NCBI RefSeq assembly: GCF_900696045.1
Contig: NZ_LR216287.1
Location: 1,717,854 to 1,781,853, forward strand
Length of the DNA stretch: 64,000 nucleotides
Reading direction: 5' to 3'
Source: Candidatus Nitrosocosmicus franklandus
Lineage (GTDB): Archaea > Thermoproteota > Nitrososphaeria > Nitrososphaerales > Nitrososphaeraceae
Each line of letters opens with the position of its first letter. The first letter of the stretch is position 1. A model generated the notes under the pieces. The model made no database searches and was not told the DNA's origin. It was given only the letters and a program-made list of their open reading frames with translations. Below are positions 48,132-57,966 of this stretch, one piece after another. The position numbers were made by a program, and so were the translations under genes.

Positions 48132-49097
48132 CTAGATGTAGTCGGTCAGTGCAAGTTGATTTTTATCGACATTTTTGAATTTAGTTCTCTTGTCATAACT
48201 AATACCTTCAAGACCAGGAAAACCAATCGACATTCCGTTTTCGCGAACCTTTTTATCAACTATGCGTAAAAACCTGGCCTCATAATTTTTGTCTATATTT
48301 AAGTTATAATTATACCGTATCGGTTCTGTAAAGTTATACAGTTTTTTGTAATGCTGAATCAACAAATCTGATTCTTTGCTTAGCAATTTGAAAATGCTTT
48401 TCATTCTTTGCCATATATCAAATCTGATTCTTAAAAAGGCCCCATACACATTTTTGACACCTGCTGTCTTACAACTAGTTATAATCATGTCAATATTTTC
48501 TAAAGAGTCTGTAATTAAAGGAATAATTGGATCAATATTTACCGCAGTTCGTATGCCTCTATTTCCAAAGTTCTTTATTGTTTTAAACATGGCAGAGGCT
48601 GGCGGAGTTCCAGGTTCTATGCATCTTCGTATGCTTTCATCATGAGTTGTGATTGACCAAACAATAAAACAATTACTTTTGTACCTTTCATGAAGTTCCA
48701 AATCCCTGGAAATCAATGTCGATTTTGTAAATACATAATAGGGTATGTTGTATTTTTGCAATACTTTAATACATTTTCTGGTCAGCTCATACTTTAATTC
48801 TGCTGGCTGATATGCATCTGTAGCTGACGATATCATGACAGGGTCGATAGTTCCTGATCTCCAGTTTTTAATTTCATTTTCCAACAATTCTGGAGCATTG
48901 TTTTTTGCGTAAATTTTGTCATAAAACTCTGGAGACCATTCATACGTAGCATAACAATATCCACATCGATGCTGACATCCTTGATAAACATTCAGAGTGT
49001 GGCCTTTATAATTTCCAAAAATAAAATGGTGGAGAATGCTCTTGCTGGTCTTTATATCAAATGTTGGTGCAGAGTTTTTGTTATACCATAGCTCCAT
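48132..49097 (-). CDS. Radical SAM protein (SplB-like/Rv2578c-type)
   Basis: The radical SAM cluster motif is CQHRCGYC (CxxxCxxC form) with GHTLNVYQG before it and ATYEWSPEFYDKIYAK after. PVMISSATDAYQPAELKYEL and the downstream FTKSTLISRDLELHERY and FIVWSITTHDESIRRCIEPG fit the family related to spore photoproduct lyase. It should make a 5'-deoxyadenosyl radical; the substrate is unknown. The last 60 residues contain a conserved-looking FLRIVDKKVRENGMSIGF. Isolated, with 770 bp and 250 bp spacers on its sides. Confidence 0.88.
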   Translation of the reverse strand: MELWYNKNSAPTFDIKTSKSILHHFIFGNYKGHTLNVYQGCQHRCGYCYATYEWSPEFYDKIYAKNNAPELLENEIKNWRSGTIDPVMISSATDAYQPAELKYELTRKCIKVLQKYNIPYYVFTKSTLISRDLELHERYKSNCFIVWSITTHDESIRRCIEPGTPPASAMFKTIKNFGNRGIRTAVNIDPIIPLITDSLENIDMIITSCKTAGVKNVYGAFLRIRFDIWQRMKSIFKLLSKESDLLIQHYKKLYNFTEPIRYNYNLNIDKNYEARFLRIVDKKVRENGMSIGFPGLEGISYDKRTKFKNVDKNQLALTDYI

Positions 49098-49356
49098 GTC
49101 TTTAAATGAACTGCATAATAGTTAAATCCATCTAAATATTAACACAATGTTTTAACACAGTGGTTGTTAATATAAACAGTAATGATTTACATTTTTTATT
49201 CAAAAGCTGCACCGAATCTAGATTAGTCATCAATTAAAACAACCATGAATTGGTTTCATTTATAATTCCTGAACACATAAGTGTACGTGTTTTTTCAAAT
49301 TCTAACTCATTTTTAAGGCATTAATATATAACTGGATATATGTCTTTAGTTTGTTT

Positions 49357-49560
49357 ATGACCTATCCAGATGACCTGATGAAATCTATTTCAAATACTAT
49401 CAATCATATTGCACCAGATATTGATGATGTTCCTACAAAAGACAGTCAAATCACTGCTCAACGAATTGATAAAACCAATGAACACTTGACTGAAATATCA
49501 AGAAAATTGGATATTATTATCGATATCCTGAGGGAGATAAAAAAGTCAAGTACAAATTAA
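49357..49560 (+). CDS. Small coiled-coil protein (67 aa)
   Basis: Helical, charged protein: PDDLMKSISNTINHIAPDID, then QRIDKTNEHLTEISRKLDII and DILREIKKSS. Heptad spacing suggests a coiled coil. No signal or membrane segment. An in-frame TTG at 49351 is the other start. Function unknown. Confidence 0.55.
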   Translation: MTYPDDLMKSISNTINHIAPDIDDVPTKDSQITAQRIDKTNEHLTEISRKLDIIIDILREIKKSSTN

Positions 49561-49923
49561 AATGCTTATGACGATGATGATCTGTTAAAAATCTATTTGA
49601 CCTTTTATTACCTCAAGAGCAATAGTATTTTCAAGGTATCTTTCTCTTTTTGCCAATCAATATATCATACCTTGGTTTACAACAAATTTCAACACTTCGG
49701 GACAATTTAATCGGTAAATATATCTGTGATATATCCAATAGTCTAAATTCCTTGAAACAGAATTTACCTAACTAAACAATTTTTTCCTTCCAGATGAAAA
49801 AAGGAGTTGTTGCCTCCTGATCGTCATCAAAAAGCATCTAAATTTGGCCTATATTTACTCAGACCAGCCTTTTTCACCCATAAGGTAAAGATAAGAATTT
49901 AAACGCAAAACACATGTAATATC
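49561..49923. other. 363-bp spacer
   Basis: AT-rich. No gene or structure seen. Confidence 0.5.
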
Positions 49924-50211
49924 ATGGATAAAATATCCACCTCTGAGGATGACAACGGAGCCTTACATAATGTTGAGAGTTTTGTGTTGGATAAACTGTT
50001 ATCCTACAATGCTTTAGACGATGGTTCTTCAATTAGTATTGGAAAGCTAATGGATTCTGTAGATCCTGATATGTATCCGTTATTTGATCAAGCAATAGAG
50101 GATTTAGTTTCTCAAAGTCTTATTCACTCTTCTGATGGCGAAAACTTTCAAATTTCTCATAAAGGGATCAATGAACTAGAAAATAGAAGAAAAGAGGCCA
50201 TTGCACTATAG
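49924..50211 (+). CDS. Small winged-helix protein (95 aa)
   Basis: The order of helices (VESFVLDKLLSYNALDDGSS, SIGKLMDSVDPDMYPLFDQA, IEDLVSQSLIHSSDGENFQI) and final short strand-helix (SHKGINELENRR) fits a winged helix of the archaeal small-regulator type. Likely DNA-binding. It is monocistronic. Confidence 0.65.
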   Translation: MDKISTSEDDNGALHNVESFVLDKLLSYNALDDGSSISIGKLMDSVDPDMYPLFDQAIEDLVSQSLIHSSDGENFQISHKGINELENRRKEAIAL

Positions 50212-50361
50212 TTCAATTTTTTGTTTTATTTTTGAAATATAAATTACAATTATTATCCCAAATAATTACAAGTTTATTGTTTATACAGTCAGTAAATAGT
50301 TGTTATCAGGTTAAATTTGGTAAAAATTATTAATGTTGATCTTCTTTGCACCATTGTTGTC

Positions 50362-51129
50362 ATGGTAACGAAAGGGCTTCAATTAATAACTGCTGCAAGC
50401 ATAATTGTTTGCTTTTCATTATCTGTATTTATATCTTATTTTATTACAAACAATAAAAGCCTACAAACTGATATGTTATGTAACATTGAATGCACTATTA
50501 TTAATAGTGATGTTGATGTTGATAGTAGTACTAGTCAAGGTTCTAATTCTCCATTTCTGATAGATCCAGGACAGTTGACAAAAGGCATAGTTGGAAGCAC
50601 TTCAGATCCCAAGCATGATACTCAACTGATTGTTCTTGACAAAATGACTCGAATACCCCAGTTACATGGATTCTACGACATTATCTCCACTCAGATAACA
50701 AAGATGTATAATGACGATTTGGTTTTCACTATTAGTTTGAATGACGATCCAAATAAGAACAGTAGATATGAAACAACATATCTTTGGGTATTGAGTCATA
50801 TTGATCCTTTAAACAATAATAACCAGATATATACCATAATAATTCCTCACTTTGGAATCGACTCAAATTTCAAAATTAAAGGATGGTGTCTAGCAATATA
50901 TGATAATATTAACAAAATATACTCATTACCATTGTCAAGAATACATAACATGACTAACAGTAATGTTGAAATAACCATAGATCCCGATCTCATAGGAAAT
51001 ATCGAGAATTTTAATTACACGACAGCAGTCATGGTTAGAGTAAATGACACGTTTTTAGATAAGCCGCCAGATTATTTGATTGACTCATCCCCAGATGACG
51101 ATGCCTTTTGGTCGTCTTGGTTTGTCTAG
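50362..51129 (+). CDS. Membrane-anchored exterior protein of unknown family
   Basis: From MVTKGLQLITAASIIVCF a single hydrophobic helix (residues 5-28) anchors an exterior domain. It is beta-rich with DLVFTISLNDDPNKNSRYET, YLWVLSHIDPLNNNNQIYTI, IIPHFGIDSNFKIKGWCLAI and many NxS/T sites. The end (DDAFWSSWFV) is intact. Family not recognised. A frame start at 50317 would add 15 hydrophobic residues, less likely. Possible role in surface carbohydrate or protein binding is open. Confidence 0.6.
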   Translation: MVTKGLQLITAASIIVCFSLSVFISYFITNNKSLQTDMLCNIECTIINSDVDVDSSTSQGSNSPFLIDPGQLTKGIVGSTSDPKHDTQLIVLDKMTRIPQLHGFYDIISTQITKMYNDDLVFTISLNDDPNKNSRYETTYLWVLSHIDPLNNNNQIYTIIIPHFGIDSNFKIKGWCLAIYDNINKIYSLPLSRIHNMTNSNVEITIDPDLIGNIENFNYTTAVMVRVNDTFLDKPPDYLIDSSPDDDAFWSSWFV

Positions 51130-51423
51130 TCATCCGACACCAACATCTTTATCCTCCAATAAATTCTGTTTTATTTCACACTTGCTTACAAAAATAGTAG
51201 TCTTTGTCGTTGATTTGCAAGAATTTTGATTTTGGACATATCGTCACTAGTTTTACTATTGGCCCCACTATTGTACCACTAAAGAAAATACAAATAACAA
51301 AACTACTACCTAATTGAAAACTCTGATACTTTACTCATCCATGACTATCTACTTGTAGGATTGTCATTGATACAATTAATTGAATGCTTTTTATAGATTG
51401 ATTTAGAAAATTAATTACATATA

Positions 51424-51750
51424 ATGAAAAATGGTGTAGAGAATGGAGAAAACAATTGGTCTGAATGGTTAGATTTTAATCTCCAAACTATTGAAACTGC
51501 AGTTGTTGCTGACAGTCCTGGAGTATTTAAGGTACATGCAAGTATGAAAATACTATTTATTGGAAGTAGTAAGAACTTGAGACAATCATTGATAGAATCC
51601 CTTTCGGATCCTTGTATAAGCAAAGCTAAACGTTTTAGTTATTTAATTACAGAAAACGCAGAGCAGGTCAAAGATCAGCTTCTGTGTGAATATCGTGAAA
51701 AGCATAACGGCTACTTACCACAGTGCATGGACGAACAGAAAACTATTTGA
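51424..51750 (+). CDS. GIY-YIG-like small protein
   Basis: A weak GIY-YIG pattern is visible: the first motif is PGVFKVHA (GVF for GIY) and the second is ILFIGSSKNLRQSLIES (FIG for YIG, with the SxNLR segment). A helical C-terminus (ENAEQVKDQLLCEYREKHNG) ends in a Pro-Gln-Cys turn. The family includes nicking endonucleases, but the catalytic Arg/Glu set is not clearly complete, so it may be a DNA-binding relic. Cytoplasmic. Confidence 0.5.
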   Translation: MKNGVENGENNWSEWLDFNLQTIETAVVADSPGVFKVHASMKILFIGSSKNLRQSLIESLSDPCISKAKRFSYLITENAEQVKDQLLCEYREKHNGYLPQCMDEQKTI

Positions 51751-52586
51751 CAAATTAATAACCACTATCCTCACCTTACCTACTATATCTAATTTTTAGA
51801 ATTTTTTCGTATGTCGAATATAACCTATCTAGTTATACAATTTTACTTTTGAAATATACACTCTAAGTGCTATTCATTTAGGAATTATTAGACCTAGATA
51901 TTCAAAAATATCGATAATCGTTTTATTAAATAAAGCAGCGTAGAATGAAAGTTAACCCCTGTTATTCTGTCACCATAAACGTTTACATGTAATTATAAAA
52001 CATCTTATTACAAAAATCCTTAAAATCGTTTTTCAAAGGACCCGTTATAATATAAATTTTGAGTTTGCAGTAGCTCTAAATCTACTCGTTGTTATTGTCT
52101 TTAATGACAATCACTGAGGTATTCTCCCTCTCATTCCATTTTCCTTTAGTATGGTATCATTATGTTTTCTATGAACCTTTTGAATGCTACTTACAAAAAA
52201 ATCCTGATGGATGCTGTAGTCCAGGTTTGTGTTTTGAACTTTGTTACTTTTGATGAGTTTTCAATGCAACAAAAGAGGAGACAATTAATTAAACTACATG
52301 AATGTTTGTTTATACATACCGTGTTTTGTTCTAAGAAGGATTATGACGATAGAAATTAGTAAGATTTACCAAAGTGCTGGTAAAGATAGATCAAAAACCA
52401 AATGATTATTTTTAGATATCTTCGATAAGATTGATATAAAGATTGATAAATGGTTAGTAGGTTTAAATAAGAAGAAACAATAACAATCCTCATGAGATGA
52501 ATTCAATTTGTTAACAACTTTAAATCATTTTATGCATATCACTGAATTGTGGAGGATCTTTATATTACATTTCGGCTAGGGCATCT
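51751..52586. other. 0.84 kb spacer before the PPK2 pseudogene
   Basis: AT-rich. A 65-codon frame at 52162-52359 has no family resemblance. Its Cys and Phe content looks like chance. Confidence 0.5.
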
Positions 52587-53369
52587 CATCATGAACATAG
52601 TAAATTAGATTTAGATTCTTGGGATTTAGATGTCTCGGTAACTCCATCCAAACAAACTCTTGAAAAGGATCTGACTGAAATTTCAAATATTTTCTCTGAA
52701 CTCCAGTACAAGTTATGTGCAGAAAATAAAAGATCATTACTAATAGTGCTACAGGGAATTGCTGCTTCTGGAAAGGATGGTACAGTTAGACATGTAATGA
52801 AAACCTTGAATCCACAAAGTTGCTATATAAAGTCATTCAAAATCCCAAATGATGAAGAGTTGTCTCATGATTAACTTTGGAGAATTCATAAAGCAATTCC
52901 TGAAAAAGGACAGATATGTATTTTCAATCGTTCGCATTATGAGGATATTACAAAACCTATTGTACTCGGCATTGTTCATGGAAAGATACTAAGACAAAGA
53001 TATAGACAGATAAATGAATTTGAAAGATACCTAACAGAGAACAACATTAAACTTTTGAAAATATTTTTGTACATTTGTAAAGCCGAGCAGAAAAAGAGAT
53101 TGTTATCAAGAATTCAGGATCCAAATAAACAATGGAAAAGATCTGAAAGTGACTTGATGAGTCACAAGAACTATCAAAAATATATAACTGCCTATGTGAA
53201 TATCTTCAAGGATACAAATGTGAGGTAGGCGCCTTGGTTTATCATTCCTGCAAACATAAAGTATTTTCGTAGTTGGGCTATTTCAAAAATTTTGTTCAAA
53301 ACTCTTGAATCAATGAAACTCCAATACCCTAAAATAAATCTTGATCCGCAAAAATTCAATTTGAATTGA
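52587..53369 (+). pseudogene. ppk2: Polyphosphate kinase 2-like gene with two in-frame stop codons
   Basis: A 261-codon frame keeps phase throughout and matches PPK2: QGIAASGKDGTVRHVMKTLN (Walker A), LWRIHKAIPEKGQICIFNRS followed by HYED (Walker B), INEFERYLTENNIKLLKIFL, DPNKQWKRSESDL, and APWFIIPA with the downstream FRSWAI helix. It is interrupted by TAA at 52872-52874, where HDYLWRIHK is normal in the family, and TAG at 53226-53228, before APW. The usual Asp of the Walker-A region (GMDASGK) is Ala. Two point mutations and no indel mark a recent loss of function, unless a readthrough mechanism acts. PPK2 uses polyphosphate to phosphorylate nucleotides. Confidence 0.85.
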
Positions 53370-53540
53370 TTGATAGATAAATTCAAATGTGACCATTTTT
53401 TTGCCTACTTAATTCTGGATGTCACTATGTACATTGAACAACCTACAAAATAAAATACCTATGACATATGAGCAGTATAGAAAGAGTGGACTGATACATC
53501 ATTTGCTCGATAGTGCTACTGTTACTGAAATTCCCTAAAA

Positions 53541-53566
53541 TATTACTATTACTATTACTATTGTTA
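53541..53566. repeat. ATTACT microsatellite
   Basis: About four 6-bp units of ATTACT; low complexity, in the spacer before the DHFR-like gene. Confidence 0.6.
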
Positions 53567-53623
53567 TTCAGGATGTCAATAAAACCAAGTGAATATATTA
53601 TTTTGTATATTTAAAACTCTCAT

Positions 53624-54169
53624 ATGGTAAAGGTCTCGATTTACATTGGAACGAGCTTGGATGGATTTATTGCAAGAGAAGATGGGGACATAAGTTGGCT
53701 AGACAAAGCCAATCAGAATGTAACACTAGGGGAAGATTTTGGATTTCATGCCTTTTTGGAGACTGTAAATCTGATAGTCATGGGACGGAAAACTTTTGAA
53801 CAGGTTGCTGCTTTTGATACTTGGCCCTATAAGAATAATAAATTGATCGTTTTGACTTCAAAGAGATTTGAAATTCCAGAAAGATTAAAGAAGACTGTAG
53901 CAATTTCTAATACATTAAATCCCATAGACTTGATTAAAGAACTATCTGGCAAGTCTATTGATCATATATATGTGGATGGTGGGGTAGTGATTCGAGAATT
54001 TTTATCGGCAGGATTAGTCGACGAAATTACCGTTACTATAGTCCCAATTATTATAGGGAAAGGAAAATCCTTCAGTGGATTATTGCCAGAGGATCTGCAT
54101 TTACAGCATTTAAAAACAACAGTATATGAATTTGGGTTTGTTCAAAGCAAATACAAGATCAAAAAATAG
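53624..54169 (+). CDS. Dihydrofolate reductase-like (RibD C-terminal family) protein
   Basis: The DHFR/RibD_C fold is seen in VSIYIGTSLDGFIAREDGDI, LIVMGRKTFEQVAAF, KLIVLTSKR and DHIYVDGGVVIREFLSAGLV. These proteins resemble the YwjB/YyaP group; the reductase uses NADPH and its substrate is unclear, as classical DHFR catalytic residues are absent from this group. Free-standing. It begins with ATG at 53624 next to an AT-rich promoter. Confidence 0.8.
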   Translation: MVKVSIYIGTSLDGFIAREDGDISWLDKANQNVTLGEDFGFHAFLETVNLIVMGRKTFEQVAAFDTWPYKNNKLIVLTSKRFEIPERLKKTVAISNTLNPIDLIKELSGKSIDHIYVDGGVVIREFLSAGLVDEITVTIVPIIIGKGKSFSGLLPEDLHLQHLKTTVYEFGFVQSKYKIKK

Positions 54170-54339
54170 AGAAGATTCACTTTCAAAAATCATATTGAGT
54201 TGATTAAAAAAACGAGAAGTCTTTTTATGCTCTTTCTCTCTGACTTTTGCGACCTAATAAAAATATTAGATTCCTCTACACCTTTGATGTTTTATTATAT
54301 ACCTAAATACAATTAAAGACTGGTTTATAGTTTATATGA

Positions 54340-54729
54340 TTACTTGTGAATTATTTTTGGTAATTCCTTTCCATTCGGAATAAAATATATGGATAGCGAA
54401 TTGACGCATTCTCGAGTGTTTTTTTTCGTTAAATGTTCTCCTAAAAATTCGTGTCCTAAATGACCACCACAATTTTTGCATTGAATTTCAGTTCTTATTC
54501 CGTCAGGATCAGGAACGCGCTCTAGTGCATTCGGAAAGCTATCATCAAAGCTAGGCCATCCACAACCTGCATCGAACTTGCTCTTGGATGAAAAAAGGGG
54601 ATTGTTGCATCTTCTACAAACAAATATTCCCTCTTCATAAAAATCGTCATACTTGCCGGTAAAAGGAGGTTCTGTTGCCTTGTAAACAATTATTTTCTCC
54701 TCTTCGGGTGTTAGTTTATTGTAGTCCAT
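54340..54729 (-). CDS. msrB: Peptide-methionine (R)-S-oxide reductase MsrB
   Basis: Zinc-binding CxxC pairs (VCRRCN and CKNC), DAGCGWPSFDDSF, and GHLGHEFLGE define MsrB; the catalytic Cys is in the ECVNSLSIYF strand. It repairs methionine-R-sulfoxide with thioredoxin. 129 residues, a usual length for a single-domain MsrB. The start MDYNKLTPEEEK matches homologues. Cytoplasmic, oxidative-stress related. Confidence 0.93.
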   Translation of the reverse strand: MDYNKLTPEEEKIIVYKATEPPFTGKYDDFYEEGIFVCRRCNNPLFSSKSKFDAGCGWPSFDDSFPNALERVPDPDGIRTEIQCKNCGGHLGHEFLGEHLTKKNTRECVNSLSIYFIPNGKELPKIIHK

Positions 54730-54834
54730 ATATCTATGAACATCTCATTTTGATTTAAAGTCTACTACCTTCGCATAATATTTGACTTCTACTTCTACAA
54801 CTATTACTCCTATTTGTAATTATTATTACGGTAT

Positions 54835-55197
54835 CTAATAATAGTCTGAAAGTATCTTGTTTAGGGTGTTTTCAAATGCTAGTCTTTCTTGATTGTTACG
54901 TTTATCCTGTATAGTTCCTTGGACTTCAGATACTAGGTTGGTAATGGCTTTGTCAGTTTCGGACAATCCTATTAACGATTTGTTTAGCCTATTAGATAAG
55001 AAAAATATCGTGGAAAAAATATAACTAATTCTATCATTATCAAATTCCGATTGTGTAGATGATGGGAGTATTGCATCTATTCTTCTTCTTAAATTATTGC
55101 CACACTGTTATATACACTTGGAATCGCCTTTGCAACTTTGCAGCTCGCGAGTCCAAGATAACAGACACTCTATTATATCAGAATAATAGTTGGTCAT
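54835..55197 (-). pseudogene. Uncharacterised gene with a single in-frame stop
   Basis: A 121-codon minus-strand frame from ATG at 55197 reads MTNYYSDIIECLLSWTRELQ, meets TAA at 55108-55110, and continues in the same frame with NNLRRRIDAILPSSTQSEFD, YIFSTIFFLSNRLNKSLIGL and QERLAFENTLNKILSDYY to a TAG. Coding-like sequence on both sides of the TAA, with no frame change, shows a single nonsense event (for example from a Tyr codon). Helical soluble protein, family unknown. Confidence 0.65.
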
Positions 55198-55398
55198 GTT
55201 GTTACTGAGCGTTTATAGTTTTTATAGTGTGATTATTTGTAGATCATGCAAAATTAAAATGAATTGTGCTAAAAAATGCTTAAAACTGTGGTTATACAAA
55301 CAAAAGAAATGTCTATAGTTTAATATTGTTTTATCCTCTTCACATTTGTAAAGGAAAGGAGGAACAATTTAATAGAAATATCAGTTTTCCTATCTTAT

Positions 55399-55896
55399 CT
55401 AAGTTGCTTTAAATCTTTTCATAAATTTGTTTAATGCTTCCTCCCCTGCAATTGCAAATCTTAACGTTTTTCCGTCATAACTTTCAACCTTATACTGTGG
55501 AATGCTGAAAATTTCCTTGTTTCCTACTCCTCTCTGAGTCAGGATTAGCCCATTTGAAACCTCTTGCACTTCTCCGAGATCAAAATCATTATTTCCTTTT
55601 GCCTCCTTTTTTACCACGTCCTTCCAATCGATTTCTTCTCTTGTTAGTTTTTGAGATGAGTTTGCATCAAATCTTTTCATAAATTTGTTTAATGCTTCCT
55701 CCCCTGCAATTGCAAATCTTAACGTTTTTCCGTCATAACTTTCAACCTTATACTGTGGAATGCTGAAAATTTCCTTGTTTCCTACTCCTCTCTGAGTCAG
55801 GATTAGCCCATTTGAAACCTCTTGCACTTCTCCGAGATCAAAATCATTATTTCCTTTTGCCTCCTTTTTTACCACGTCCTTCCAATCTATATTTAT
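55399..55896 (-). CDS. Tandem DUF2171/PRC-barrel-like protein, recently duplicated domain
   Basis: From MSINIDWKDVVKKEAKGNND the protein consists of two copies of one domain: IDWKDVVKKEAKGNNDFDLG, EVQEVSNGLILTQRGVGNKE, IFSIPQYKVESYDGKTLRF, GEEALNKFMKRF. They are joined by DANSSQKLTREE. The two DNA units (55411-55629 and 55669-55887, spacing 258 bp) look identical throughout. The domain resembles the DUF2171/PRC-barrel type found in stress and RNA-binding contexts. A copy event so recent that no substitution has fixed. A frame extension to 55923 is not needed. Confidence 0.8.
   Translation of the reverse strand: MNIDWKDVVKKEAKGNNDFDLGEVQEVSNGLILTQRGVGNKEIFSIPQYKVESYDGKTLRFAIAGEEALNKFMKRFDANSSQKLTREEIDWKDVVKKEAKGNNDFDLGEVQEVSNGLILTQRGVGNKEIFSIPQYKVESYDGKTLRFAIAGEEALNKFMKRFKAT
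55411..55887. repeat. 219-bp nucleotide-identical tandem duplication
   Basis: Units 55411-55629 and 55669-55887 read the same base for base as far as I can compare, separated by a 39-bp linker; the offset is 258 bp, so frame is kept. Probably very recent or kept equal by gene conversion. Confidence 0.85.
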
Positions 55897-56166
55897 ACTC
55901 ATAATATGAATATTGTATAACATCCTTTAAATAGAATGGAAAATGAGTACTATGATTGGTAATAAGTAGTTTTATTAACGTTTGATTTTCCAAAGTTCCG
56001 ATACTTTACAATTTTTCATAAATCTTTTGAGATCGATACAATTTTCATGATTATTTGGTTCCTTTTAATTCGTAGGGATTTTATAATATAGTGAATCAAA
56101 AAAAGCTCTATTATGATTCGAACAGTATGTATACATGCTTGAGTTCTTTGTTACCCTCTTTTTAAA

Positions 56167-56710
56167 ATGTCTGGTCAAAATGAACATAAGAATCCTATTC
56201 CAGATGTTGATACTATGATTGATAATGATTCTTTGGTGTTATTTATTGAAAGGTCAATGAACCTTTCACAGGTAAGATGGTACTGTCAGGAGGATTCGTA
56301 AGGATGGGTGAAACAATAAAAGAAGCAGTTATGCGAGAAGTAAAGGAAGAAACATATTTGGATGTATCTACTTGGATAATATATTGGGTGTTTATTCCAA
56401 TCCTAATACCCAAGAGGTCACATTGTGTCCACAATATTTATTGGAAAAGTATCACCTAAAAGTATCAACAGGGATCCAAAAACAGGTGATGGCAATATTA
56501 CGGCATGACGGTAGGTAGATTTAAAAGCGATTAAACAGGAAGATTTGGGATTTGATCATAACCAAATTTTGAGAGATTATAAAGTGTGGAAAGGGTCTAG
56601 ACAAACCTTTTAGTCCTCAAAACGTCTTTACCAAACGAAGGTCAGCATATACTATTGCTACAGATAAAACTATTGACTTTCTATCTTGCTTAAAAAGACA
56701 ATTAAACTAA
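56167..56710 (+). pseudogene. NUDIX hydrolase gene with multiple frameshifts
   Basis: The Nudix box is intact in GGFVRMGETIKEAVMREVKE followed by ETYLDV (G-x5-E-x7-REV-x-EE), preceded by NEPFTGKMVLS. But the frame changes before it (ATG 56167, then IERSMNLSQ against IERxNEPFTG), after it (NPNTQEV, CVSTIFIGKVSPKS), and again toward the C-terminus (VDLKAIKQEDLGFDHNQILR, then SPQNVFTKRRSAYTIA to TAA 56708-56710). At least four indels occur, so decay is older than in the PPK2 gene. Confidence 0.8.
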
Positions 56711-56816
56711 TAACTAATTTAACCTAAATTAATGACTCGTCTGATCATGTCTGAATAGTTGTTAATATTACTATTGTCTATTTCAAAAAGGTTTGATTAT
56801 TTATACTATTATTATT

Positions 56817-57248
56817 ATGTTCCATTATATGGACTGTATCAATAATCTAAAAAACAAATACCGCGAATTTCAAGAAGCCATGGAAGTTTGTTTCCCTAAA
56901 GTTGATAAGAATTTAATCGTTGAGTTATTGGGTGAGCTGAAGGAAGATGAGTTTCCAGGATATAATCTCCAAATTAAATTGAGAGAAGGATTTGATGAAG
57001 ATAGATTCAGAGAATCAATCTTGCGAGACTTTGGTGTTCTGCCAGCCTTCCATAGAGATGAAAAGTATGGGGGTCACGCTGCCCTGGAACATAGGGTTAA
57101 CTTTGATACGCTCAGTTATCTGAGTAATATGGAAGATGTTGATTTCATAAAAGGCTCTAGGGCTGGAGGTGGGCGGGCTTCTATCGGACCCCGGATGGAA
57201 AGAACCGAAGAAGATAAAATCTCTGGTCCGCCAGGAGGCAAGGCGTAA
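56817..57248 (+). CDS. Uncharacterised soluble protein (143 aa)
   Basis: The protein is helical then beta-rich: LKNKYREFQEAMEVCFPKVD, LIVELLGELKEDEFPGYNLQ, FRESILRDFGVLPAFHRDEK and a Gly-rich C-terminal end (GSRAGGGRASIGPRMER, ISGPPGGKA). No membrane segment. Start at ATG 56817 or ATG 56829; an upstream TTG at 56793 adds hydrophobic residues. Family not recognised. The basic Arg/Gly tail could bind nucleic acid. Confidence 0.65.
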   Translation: MFHYMDCINNLKNKYREFQEAMEVCFPKVDKNLIVELLGELKEDEFPGYNLQIKLREGFDEDRFRESILRDFGVLPAFHRDEKYGGHAALEHRVNFDTLSYLSNMEDVDFIKGSRAGGGRASIGPRMERTEEDKISGPPGGKA

Positions 57249-57684
57249 CCTTTTCTTTTAGGTGAATAGCTCTCTCTTTGTCGGTTCAAACTGATCAGGT
57301 GATTTTTCAAAATTAAAATTTTTTATGAAATCATAATACAAACTGAATAAATTTCGGGGTTCGGATAATTCAAAAATGCAAAATATATGTTTCTATGAAT
57401 TTGATTTTTTTGCCTTTGTCTTCTAGGTAAATTTATAAATCAATATAATTAATTGTCACTGACTCAGAATGAATCATCCCTTGCAATGTAGGCTATATTA
57501 TCATTTATTGGCTATCATTTTTCATTTCTATATTTGTGGTATCATCGTAATCATCATAAATGGAATAACAAAAGTAGTTCCGAGGACAACATCTTTGTTC
57601 TAAAACTATTATTTCTTACATAAGGGATTGCAGATATGTTGAAACATATACTCAATAAAAGATAGAATATATACTCTAAATCGA
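57249..57684. other. 436-bp spacer
   Basis: AT-rich with no gene. Confidence 0.5.
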
Positions 57685-57966
57685 ATGAGCGATATACTTA
57701 TTACCTTTATCGGACTTTTGGCAACTGCTTTTACAGTTGCCAGTACACTTCCTCAGATAAGCAAAGCGTTAAAAACAAAGGATACGGAGGATGTTTCAAT
57801 TCGTTTTCTTTTAGTGTTGATAGGGGGACTATTTTTGTGGGTTATGTATGGAATAGGACGATCGGATATTGTCATAGTGATTGGTAACTTAATTGGAATG
57901 TCTTTAAACATATTCATGTTACTCCTAAAAGTAAGATACTCCAGAGAGCCTTTGAAGGAAGAATGA
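57685..57966 (+). CDS. SemiSWEET-type (PQ-loop) sugar transporter-like protein
   Basis: Three membrane helices with the PQ-loop: FTVASTLPQISKALKTKDTE between helices 1 and 2 and the GNLIGMSLNIFML segment in helix 3; 93 residues, the usual half-transporter size. SemiSWEETs dimerise and move small sugars. It may supply or take up sugars for the surface-glycan region (inference). AT-rich promoter upstream. Confidence 0.85.
   Translation: MSDILITFIGLLATAFTVASTLPQISKALKTKDTEDVSIRFLLVLIGGLFLWVMYGIGRSDIVIVIGNLIGMSLNIFMLLLKVRYSREPLKEE

Noticed and set aside
52162-52359. 65-codon plus-strand frame before the PPK2 pseudogene
   Set aside because: No domain and no start signal; likely chance.
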